A model generated the notes under the pieces. The model was given only the letters and a program-made list of their open reading frames with translations, ran no database searches and was not told where the DNA came from. The translations under genes were made by a program, and so were the position numbers. From the NCBI GenBank assembly GCA_015654915.1, contig JAATFY010000084.1:1-5088 (forward strand): a stretch of 5,088 nucleotides of DNA, read 5' to 3'. Within the stretch, counting starts at the first letter, position 1. Each line of letters begins with the position of its first letter. Below, in pieces: positions 1 to 5,088 of this stretch. Source of the DNA: Rhodospirillales bacterium. Lineage in GTDB: Bacteria; Pseudomonadota; Alphaproteobacteria; UBA9219.

Positions 1-2148
1 CTGTTCGGGCAGGGACGTAACGAAGGTAAGTTCCGCCGGAAGCGCGAGGATGGTGGGGTTGCCGGGGCTATCGTGATGATAAATCCTGAAATCGAATTTT
101 TTCAGGAAGGCGAACAGGCTGGCGCGGCTGGTGTGGAATTCCACATACAGGATGGGTCGCAGGTTTTTCAGCATGTTTTGCGCGCCGTGCAGGATATCGA
201 GTTCCATTCCCTCGGCATCGATCTTTATCAGGCGGCATTGCGTTAGCGCGAGACTGTCGAGCGTGACCTGCGGCACGTTTTCGCTGCGGTTCCGGTCAAC
301 GGTAATTTCATTATGCACCGGCGCATCGGTGCGCAGGGATAAGGCGCCGAAATTATTTCGCGTGGTGTAATCGACGGCAGGAACGGCAATAGTGCCGGAC
401 GCGCTGCCGACGGCCTGCATATAACAATGCACCTGAGGCCATGCGTTGAGGGCGACGTTGGTGGCCAGAAGCCGGTAAATTTCGCGTTGCGGTTCGAACG
501 AATGCACCTCGCCATCCTCTATGACCCAACTCGCGAAAGCCAGCGTATGCATGCCGACATTGGCGCCGACATCGATGACGGTATCGCCGGTTCGTACAAA
601 TTCCTTCAACACCGCGAGTTCATCGGCGGCCCAGATGCCATGTTCGGCGATCTGCGCGCCGATATACATATCGTTCTTATTCACGAGCATCGGCCCGAAG
701 CGCGAGGTCACCAGTTGATTGAACGGTTCGGGCTCAACCTTCGCCATAGGCCGTAAATCGCCGTATCGTGCGAATAAATCGCGTTTATAGGCGTTGTATT
801 TATCGTCGTTATTCTTCTCGATCCCCACGGCCCAGATCACAGCATCGTCGCTGAAACTTTGGTCGGCCGAAATCGTATGCGGCAGCACCGTAAATTTCAG
901 GCGATCGATCCATTTTTCGTACGCCATACTGAGGGCGATCTGGTCGAGGAACCAGCCGCGATAGCCGTGCTGCAGGTTGCGCATAATAAAAAGCGAGACC
1001 GTTTCCAGATAATTTTTGACCATCGTCGTCGGGCGGGCGAACACGCCCGCACCGGTGCAGGTTTCCCATAACGGATTGGTCGCGGAATATTGCAGCGCCA
1101 GTTCCGTCGCGGCGTCGTGGATCACCGCGAGTTTATCCGGCGCCTGATGGAATAGCACGTCAGCATCCAGCATCAGCGCCGGTGCTTCGATATGCCGCAG
1201 GAACTGCGTGAAGCGGCAGAAACGCGCGGCGGAATGATAAACCCGCAGATTGCCGTAGCGGGTCTCATTGACGCATTCGAGGCTCCAGCTTAAGGCCAGC
1301 CCGCTTTTCGCGTGCAGCTGCTCGATGACATCCGGCGTATTGAAATGCGGATTGGCGATATGCAAATGGATATGAACGTCGCGGGCTTTCACGGCGGCCA
1401 GCGACCAGACCAGCGGCGCAGCGTGCTCCAGCAGATAGCTAAAATCGCAATAGACGAAAATCGTCAGCGCCGCCGGTTTGATTTTCGGCCAATGCACTGT
1501 GGGCAGCCAATTAAGTTCGGCAGCAAGATCATTTTTGGTGTCGCCCAACGCGCTCAGGTCAAACGGTCCTTCGTTGGGCAAGCCGAGGCGGGATGTCGCC
1601 GCCAGCAGGCACAGATCCAGCAGATAAAAATTAAACGTGCGGTGGGCGTTGGCCTGTCGCGCCGCTGTCAGAGCCTCGGGCCACTGCCGGTTAAGGGTGT
1701 AAATCAGCGCCAGCGCCGCGGCGGCAAGCCCCTGCGCCGGATCGAGTTCGAGCGCGCGTTGGCACGCCTCCACGCATGCCGGAACATCGCGTTTCTGAGC
1801 TACTATGATGCCGCGCAAATAATGATATTCGGCACAATCCGGACGTGCCGTAGAAGCCTGGGCGGCGAGGTGTCCGGCGGCGGAAAAATCGTTCTTGTAG
1901 AGCGCCGCCAGAGCTTGCAGCGCCGTGGCCAGATCGTCCGCGCCGGTTTGGCGGAGAAGTTTCGCGGCAGCAGCCAATACCTGCTCGGCTTCATCCGTAT
2001 GGCCTTTCTCCAGTAGATGGACAATGTGATTGACGGCTTGTGGCAAAGGCTGGGGCAGGGAGGCCAGCAGCACCGCCGGCGGCATCCACAATTTTATGCA
2101 GCGCAGATAATAGGGGTGAGCGGCAAGACAAAGTTGGTAGGAGGTCAT
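1..2148 (-). CDS. TPR / GT-A-like glycosyltransferase / FkbM methyltransferase fusion protein (3' end outside window)
   Basis: The minus strand is open from an ATG at 2148 down to base 1, giving 716 codons without a stop; the C-terminus lies beyond the left edge. Residues about 36-170 are alanine-rich paired helices resembling TPR units (for example ACQRALELDPAQG at 128-140). Residues about 225-440 look like a GT-A glycosyltransferase: a strand-rich start (LTIFVYCDF), LMLDADVLF at 325-333 with a DxD-type metal and sugar-nucleotide motif, and GWFLDQIAL at 398-406. Residues about 485-716 are a FkbM-type SAM-dependent methyltransferase: VIDVGANVGMHT at 524-535 (SAM loop), SFEP at 550-553, KIDAEGMELDILHGA at 642-656 and YVEFH at 668-672. 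In this family the methyl group usually goes to a sugar hydroxyl, so the protein may both add and O-methylate a sugar on a glycan or glycoprotein; that combined role is inference. Start: an in-frame TAG at 2170-2172 leaves only this ATG or a TTG at 2157. No Shine-Dalgarno is visible. No signal peptide is evident, so it is probably cytoplasmic. Confidence 0.9.
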   Translation of the reverse strand, partial: MTSYQLCLAAHPYYLRCIKLWMPPAVLLASLPQPLPQAVNHIVHLLEKGHTDEAEQVLAAAAKLLRQTGADDLATALQALAALYKNDFSAAGHLAAQASTARPDCAEYHYLRGIIVAQKRDVPACVEACQRALELDPAQGLAAAALALIYTLNRQWPEALTAARQANAHRTFNFYLLDLCLLAATSRLGLPNEGPFDLSALGDTKNDLAAELNWLPTVHWPKIKPAALTIFVYCDFSYLLEHAAPLVWSLAAVKARDVHIHLHIANPHFNTPDVIEQLHAKSGLALSWSLECVNETRYGNLRVYHSAARFCRFTQFLRHIEAPALMLDADVLFHQAPDKLAVIHDAATELALQYSATNPLWETCTGAGVFARPTTMVKNYLETVSLFIMRNLQHGYRGWFLDQIALSMAYEKWIDRLKFTVLPHTISADQSFSDDAVIWAVGIEKNNDDKYNAYKRDLFARYGDLRPMAKVEPEPFNQLVTSRFGPMLVNKNDMYIGAQIAEHGIWAADELAVLKEFVRTGDTVIDVGANVGMHTLAFASWVIEDGEVHSFEPQREIYRLLATNVALNAWPQVHCYMQAVGSASGTIAVPAVDYTTRNNFGALSLRTDAPVHNEITVDRNRSENVPQVTLDSLALTQCRLIKIDAEGMELDILHGAQNMLKNLRPILYVEFHTSRASLFAFLKKFDFRIYHHDSPGNPTILALPAELTFVTSLPEQ

Positions 2149-2400
2149 GAGAGCCAATCGGTTGGGAGGCTAATATGGCATAAACTTAAGCAGACTGATT
2201 GAATGACTTTAGACCATAAAAATCAATAAGTTGTCAGGCCCTACTGGATTCACGAACACGAAAGTAATTGCTGTTGAGTAGTGCTTTAAGCGACCTGTCC
2301 CAGTAGAGTATACTAGCCATGGTTACCCTAAAATTCATTACCGTGATGGCTTTTAAAGCCCTGCGGGTTGATGTCTCTAAATTATACTTGAGTGAGTTTT
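2149..2400. other. Divergent intergenic spacer between the FkbM-type gene and the peptidase gene
   Basis: This stretch is clearly richer in A and T than the gene to its left and must hold the promoters of both divergent genes. I could not find a convincing -35/-10 pair. TATACT occurs at 2309-2314 and 2383-2388 on the plus strand, but neither has a good -35 at the right distance. The second would start transcription within a few bases of the peptidase start, giving an almost leaderless mRNA. A perfect 13-base palindrome, GGCTTTTAAAGCC, sits at 2348-2360. A 30-codon ORF (2319-2411) overlaps the peptidase start but has no independent support. Confidence 0.6.
2348..2360. repeat. Perfect palindrome GGCTTTTAAAGCC upstream of the peptidase gene
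   Basis: Six-base arms flank a single central T. It lies about 40 bases before the chosen peptidase start, where a regulator dimer or an mRNA hairpin could act. It has no following T-run suited to a terminator. A regulatory role is inference from position alone. Confidence 0.3.
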
Positions 2401-3408
2401 ATGCCCATTGATTTTATGCCTACTACAAAGAGAACATTTGTTATTTCTCTTCTCGGCGCGTTCACTTGGGGCGTATCGGCGGCATTTTATTCATTATCTT
2501 ATCTAGACAGACTTCGCATCGATAAAATGCATGCTGATTTTGACAAAACCAGTAAAGAAATGGCTAGTGATGCCGCAAAAGATAAAGCCGCGGCTATTGA
2601 ACAGGTGTCGCAGAAATTCGGCAGCAATACGGATCGCATGGTTACTGTCGGTTTCGAGGATCTCAATAAAAAATACCCTTGGCTCGACCAAGCCAGAAAA
2701 AGCGTAGCCCAGGTTGGTTACACCCAATCATCTGAATCATACCCGTTTGGGTCTGCCGTTCTTCTTGACGGGCAAGGGACTCTGGTTATGACGAACCATC
2801 AAGCCCGAGAATTAAAAAAATATGGCGCGGTTGATCTTTATTTTTCTCCCGAGCCTGACAAGTATTATGAGAGCATGGCAAAAGCAAGAATAGATTATGC
2901 CAATGGCTTGCAAGATATAGCTTTTGCGACTCTCGAGGATCCATCCAAGATCGGGAAATTCGGCTTGGTGCCCGTGCAATGGGGACAAATGGGATATAGA
3001 GGAACCGAGGTTGGTCAGAACGTTGTTTCCGTGGGATGGCCGGATGATGTTCAGTGCCTTCATGCCACGAATGGAACTATCACAAGATTTAACAAAGATT
3101 TGATCTTTGACGATAAAACTCGAGCCACGTGTAAAATGAGCGACACTGGTGCCACATCTGATGGTATGTCGGGAGGGGGCGCGTTTCGTGACGGAAAATT
3201 CGTTGGGATTACTGAATCTGGTACTCATCCGGGGATGAACCCCGAATTGGATTTCACTCCTGCCGATCTCATTCGAGAAGCTTATGTAGACTTGTATCCC
3301 GATAGGGCCAGAGCCGCCGGTATATCGGCGCCCACTGCTTTCCGAAATCAGCGCACGATATCTGAATGCGTTTTCAACCGGCGCAGTTTTCTGGCTATGT
3401 TCCGATAA
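2401..3408 (+). CDS. Membrane-anchored trypsin-like serine peptidase (PA clan)
   Basis: Numbering is from a GTG at 2392; starting at the ATG at 2401 removes three residues. I prefer 2401 because GAGTGAG lies just upstream, but GTG 2392 and ATG 2416 are possible. Residues about 14-34 form one hydrophobic segment after a basic stretch, fitting an uncleaved signal anchor with the rest in the periplasm. Residues 40-105 are charged and helical, possibly a coiled coil. The protease domain starts near GSAVLLDGQGTLVMTNH (120-136). The likely triad is H136, D175 (QDIAFATLE) and S260 in DGMSGGGAF, the GxSGG nucleophile motif. The TNH context is one residue shorter than the usual TNxH. C222 and C247 could form a disulfide. 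There is no PDZ domain, unlike DegP/HtrA, so quality control by that route is not supported; substrate unknown. The gene is AT-richer than both neighbours and converges on a tRNA gene, which suggests acquisition. The last ~20 residues are basic and resemble no protease element. Confidence 0.82.
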   Translation: MPIDFMPTTKRTFVISLLGAFTWGVSAAFYSLSYLDRLRIDKMHADFDKTSKEMASDAAKDKAAAIEQVSQKFGSNTDRMVTVGFEDLNKKYPWLDQARKSVAQVGYTQSSESYPFGSAVLLDGQGTLVMTNHQARELKKYGAVDLYFSPEPDKYYESMAKARIDYANGLQDIAFATLEDPSKIGKFGLVPVQWGQMGYRGTEVGQNVVSVGWPDDVQCLHATNGTITRFNKDLIFDDKTRATCKMSDTGATSDGMSGGGAFRDGKFVGITESGTHPGMNPELDFTPADLIREAYVDLYPDRARAAGISAPTAFRNQRTISECVFNRRSFLAMFR

Positions 3409-3412
3409 GAAT

Positions 3413-3489
<77 letters not shown>

Positions 3490-3504
3490 TCATGTATTTT
3501 CTTC

Positions 3505-3533
3505 ATAAAAAACAGTGAGTTACACTGCTTCAA
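3505..3533 (-). promoter_or_regulatory. Probable sigma-70-type promoter of tRNA-fMet
   Basis: On the minus strand TTGAAG (3533-3528) is followed after 17 bases by TTTTAT (3510-3505). That would place the start of transcription roughly 5-10 bases before the mature tRNA 5' end at 3489. Spacing is ideal, the -35 is good and the -10 is fair. The spacer contains the inverted repeat CAGTG-N5-CACTG. Confidence 0.5.
3513..3527. repeat. Inverted repeat CAGTG-N5-CACTG inside the tRNA promoter spacer
   Basis: Two perfect five-base arms, separated by five bases, lie wholly between the -35 and -10 boxes of the tRNA promoter. An operator in this position would block RNA polymerase. The arms are short enough to occur by chance, so the regulatory reading is tentative. 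Confidence 0.3.
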
Positions 3534-3563
3534 AATTCCAAATCGCTTCGGCAGAATTTTTGC

Positions 3564-3763
3564 TGGGTAAGTTTTTGGGTAAGTATCCGGCCGAAAGCGA
3601 CTTTCTGCACTGGTCGGGACACTACTCCCGCCCCTCCGAGAGGGCGAGGAAAAAGTATCCCTTCCAATCAATAGCTTATGGAGCCATTCACCTTGGAATC
3701 CGGCAAGGCAGCGCAAATGCTGCGGGATATTCGCCTCAGATCGGACTTCCCCAGACTTACCCA
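3564..3763. repeat. Three copies of the 9-mer TGGGTAAGT (two direct, one inverted)
   Basis: TGGGTAAGT occurs on the plus strand at 3564-3572 and 3576-3584, twelve bases apart. Its complement ACTTACCCA occurs at 3755-3763. The first and third copies match over ten bases (CTGGGTAAGT and ACTTACCCAG), so a ten-base inverted pair brackets about 200 bases that end immediately before the GGGTGTA array. Three copies in 200 bases are very unlikely by chance. The shared TGGGT core with the neighbouring array may mean a common binding protein. Confidence 0.55.
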
Positions 3764-3765
3764 GG

Positions 3766-3835
3766 ATCGGGTGTAATCGGGTGCATTATCGGTATGGCTA
3801 ATTGGGTGTAATTGGGTGTATTATCGGGTGTCATG
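3766..3835 (+). repeat. 35-base tandem duplication made of 10-base ATYGGGTGYA units, ending at the fic start codon
   Basis: The stretch divides into two adjacent 35-base units, 3766-3800 and 3801-3835. The first 27 bases agree at 24 positions and the ends diverge. Each unit opens with two back-to-back 10-mers: ATCGGGTGTA and ATCGGGTGCA in the first, ATTGGGTGTA twice in the second. Each then has TTATCGG; in the second unit this continues as GGTGTC and the final ATG is the fic start. The 10-base period puts the GGGTG cores on one face of the helix. This is what an iterated operator looks like, although a replication slippage product is also possible. Confidence 0.75.
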
Positions 3836-4882
3836 ATCAAATCCGACGCCATCAAGATTACACCGGAAATTCTCGCCCTTATCGCCGGAATCGACGAATT
3901 CAAGGGCGCTTGGCGCGCGCTCGGCACACTTGCTCCGGAGCGGCTCTCGGCGCTCAGGCGCGTCGCCACCATCGAAAGTATCGGTTCGTCCACCCGCATC
4001 GAAGGCAGCAAGCTCACCGACCGCGAAGTCGAGCGGCTGCTGGCCGGCCTCGACATCAAATCCTTTGCGAGCCGCGACGAACAGGAGGTCGCGGGCTACG
4101 CGAGCGCGATGGAGACGGTCTTTGCCTCCTGGCAAGACATTCCCGTTACCGAGAACCATATCCGGCAGCTTCACCGCGATCTGCTGATCCATAGCGGGAA
4201 GGATGCCCGGCATCGCGGCAGCTACAAGACCTCGCCCAACAATGTTGCGGCCTTCGACGCGGACGGAAAACAGGTCGGCATCGTGTTCGAGACGGCGACG
4301 CCGTTCGACACACCGCGCCTGATGGCCGAACTCGTTGCATGGTTCGACGAGGCGCAGAAAGACCGCAAGCTCCATCCGCTTCTTGCCATCGCCGTATTCA
4401 TCGTCGTGTTTCTGGCGATCCATCCGTTCCAGGACGGCAACGGCCGCCTGTCGCGCATTCTCACCACGCTGGTATTGCTGCGGGCGGGCTATGCCTATGT
4501 GCCATACAGCTCGCTCGAAAGCGTCATCGAGCAGAGCAAGGAAGCCTATTATCTCGCGCTGCGCCAAACGCAGGGCACCATCAGGAAAGACAAGCCGGAC
4601 TGGCAGCCGTGGCTTCTGTTTTTCCTGCGGACGCTCCGGCAACAGACCGAGCGGCTCGCGAAGAAAATCGAGCGCGAAAGGCTGGTTCTTTCCAGCTTGC
4701 CGGAACTGTCGGTCAAGATTCTCGATCAGGCACGCGAGCACGGCCGCGTCAGCATCGGCGACATGGTCAAGATCACGGGGGCGAGCCGAAACACGCTGAA
4801 GCAATACTTCCGGCTGCTCGTCGAGAAAGGCCATTTGACCATGCACGGGAAGGGCCGGACCGTCTGGTACAGTCTGCGGTGA
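3833..4882 (+). CDS. Fic-family protein adenylyltransferase, self-inhibited class, with C-terminal winged helix-turn-helix
   Basis: The protein is 349 residues from ATG 3833. Fic enzymes move a phosphate-containing group, usually AMP from ATP, onto hydroxyl side chains of target proteins. The full catalytic motif HPFQDGNGRLSR lies at 197-208: H197 is the base, D201 binds metal, and the GNGR loop holds the phosphates. The target-docking flap is about 131-157. STRIEG at 53-58 matches the inhibitory motif (S/T)xxxE(G/N), with E57 expected to obstruct productive ATP binding. Its place before the Fic core makes this class II, in which the inhibitor is built in and no separate antitoxin is needed; none is seen beside it. 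Residues about 292-349 form a winged helix-turn-helix (VSIGDMVKITGASRNTLKQY, then a wing ending VWYSLR), suggesting DNA binding. Start: an in-frame TAA at 3809-3811 limits it to TTG 3812 or ATG 3833; ATG is preferred, though neither has a clear ribosome binding site. The target protein is unknown. Confidence 0.93.
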   Translation: MIKSDAIKITPEILALIAGIDEFKGAWRALGTLAPERLSALRRVATIESIGSSTRIEGSKLTDREVERLLAGLDIKSFASRDEQEVAGYASAMETVFASWQDIPVTENHIRQLHRDLLIHSGKDARHRGSYKTSPNNVAAFDADGKQVGIVFETATPFDTPRLMAELVAWFDEAQKDRKLHPLLAIAVFIVVFLAIHPFQDGNGRLSRILTTLVLLRAGYAYVPYSSLESVIEQSKEAYYLALRQTQGTIRKDKPDWQPWLLFFLRTLRQQTERLAKKIERERLVLSSLPELSVKILDQAREHGRVSIGDMVKITGASRNTLKQYFRLLVEKGHLTMHGKGRTVWYSLR

Positions 4883-5088
4883 ACGCGATGCGGACAAAAA
4901 AACCGCCTGACAAAGGCCGCCGGGAGGGCGCGCAGCGGCCGGAAAGCGCCATCGGGTATTACCGGCCGGAGGCGCGCAGCGGCGCACCCCGCAGGAACTG
5001 CGCAAGCCGATAAGCCCAAGGAAATCCAGGCTCCAACCCCCGCCCATGGCTCTTCGCGTCAATGGATGTTCATTATTATTGACATTAC
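4883..5088. other. GC-rich spacer downstream of fic, no convincing gene
   Basis: After the fic stop comes a very GC-rich block with repeats, then a more AT-rich right end from about 5060. A 41-codon ORF at 4888-5013 begins five bases after fic, but it is arginine- and proline-rich, lacks a ribosome binding site and is the tail of a frame already open inside fic, so I do not call it. ATGs at 5045 and 5066 could open a gene beyond the edge but cannot be judged. No T-run terminator is seen. Confidence 0.5.
4927..4983. repeat. 13-base direct repeat GGCGCGCAGCGGC flanking a GC-rich inverted repeat
   Basis: GGCGCGCAGCGGC occurs perfectly at 4927-4939 and 4971-4983, 44 bases apart. Between the copies, CGGCCGG (4936-4942) and CCGGCCG (4962-4968) can form a seven-pair stem with a 19-base loop. 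The position about 45-100 bases past the fic stop would suit mRNA 3'-end structure, but there is no T-run. It could be a degenerate intergenic palindromic element. Confidence 0.5.

Larger units (their letters stand above)
3490..3765. other. Gene-poor spacer upstream of tRNA-fMet and before the fic repeat array
   Basis: No ORF here has both a plausible start and protein-like composition. Seen directly are an inverted repeat AAAATTC/GAATTTT (3532-3538 and 3554-3560), followed on the plus strand by T3561, so it could act as a weak terminator-like hairpin; two adjacent hairpins, CGGGA/TCCCG (3615-3619, 3626-3630) and CCCTC/GAGGG (3632-3636, 3640-3644); and three copies of the 9-mer TGGGTAAGT or its complement. 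A 32-codon ORF at 3678-3776 starts six bases after a stop, has no ribosome binding site and is not recognisable. The stretch is probably regulatory or a decayed remnant. Confidence 0.5.

Noticed and set aside
1312..2016. 234-codon plus-strand ORF
   Set aside because: It lies opposite the TPR and glycosyltransferase part of the minus-strand protein, is rich in arginine and glutamine as antisense frames often are, and contains no family motif.
3678..3776. 32-codon ORF (MEPFTLESGKAAQML...) before the repeat array
   Set aside because: It is short, has no ribosome binding site, follows a stop after one codon, and is not recognisable as an antitoxin or leader. It could be a remnant but cannot be supported.
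3515..3811. 98-codon plus-strand ORF from GTG 3515
   Set aside because: It starts inside the tRNA promoter region, has no ribosome binding site, reads through hairpins and repeats, and resembles no family.
3766..3835. CRISPR array
   Set aside because: The repeats are 10 bases and abutting without unique spacers, so this is a tandem array rather than a repeat-spacer structure.
4888..5013. 41-codon ORF right after fic
   Set aside because: Its frame is already open as a shadow inside fic, its composition is arginine- and proline-rich, and it has no ribosome binding site.
3821..5062. 413-codon ORF on the minus strand opposite fic
   Set aside because: It is an antisense shadow in GC-rich DNA. 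The plus strand over the same bases encodes a full Fic protein with an exact catalytic motif, while the antisense protein shows no recognisable domain.
5079..5084. TTGACA at the right edge as a promoter -35 box
   Set aside because: The hexamer is exact, but the -10 region would lie outside the window, and a lone hexamer is not evidence of a promoter.

Overview
The window looks like chromosomal DNA of an alphaproteobacterium. The evidence is a GC-rich coding background, an initiator tRNA of a form I associate with alphaproteobacteria (CCA encoded, A29:U41 in the anticodon stem), and a large TPR-glycosyltransferase-FkbM protein of a type common in Rhodospirillales-like genomes. This placement is inference; nothing in the window fixes the genus.

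Layout. Positions 1-2148 (minus) hold the first 716 codons of a multidomain protein that runs off the left edge: N-terminal TPR-like helices, a GT-A-like glycosyltransferase module with an LDAD motif, and a FkbM-type SAM-dependent methyltransferase. An AT-richer divergent spacer (2149-2400) follows. It leads into an AT-richer plus-strand gene (2401-3408) for a membrane-anchored trypsin-like serine peptidase. That gene converges on a minus-strand initiator tRNA-fMet (3413-3489), whose promoter can be read just upstream. A spacer of about 340 bases has no convincing gene but is rich in repeats: short hairpins, three copies of a 9-mer, and a 70-base tandem duplication built from 10-base GGGTGTA-type units that runs exactly into the start of the next gene. 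That gene (3833-4882, plus) is a complete Fic-family AMPylase with an N-terminal inhibitory motif and a C-terminal winged helix-turn-helix. The right end (4883-5088) is GC-rich, carries a direct repeat and an inverted repeat, and shows no convincing gene.

The genes do not form an operon. Orientation alternates, base composition changes at each boundary, and the tRNA gene separates the peptidase from fic. The window reads as a boundary between a surface-glycan or flagellin-modification type gene and accessory genes beside a tRNA. I see no complete new multi-gene system. The least explained signal is the helically phased repeat array abutting the Fic start codon, which suggests a repeat-operator controlling fic, perhaps bound by Fic's own helix-turn-helix.
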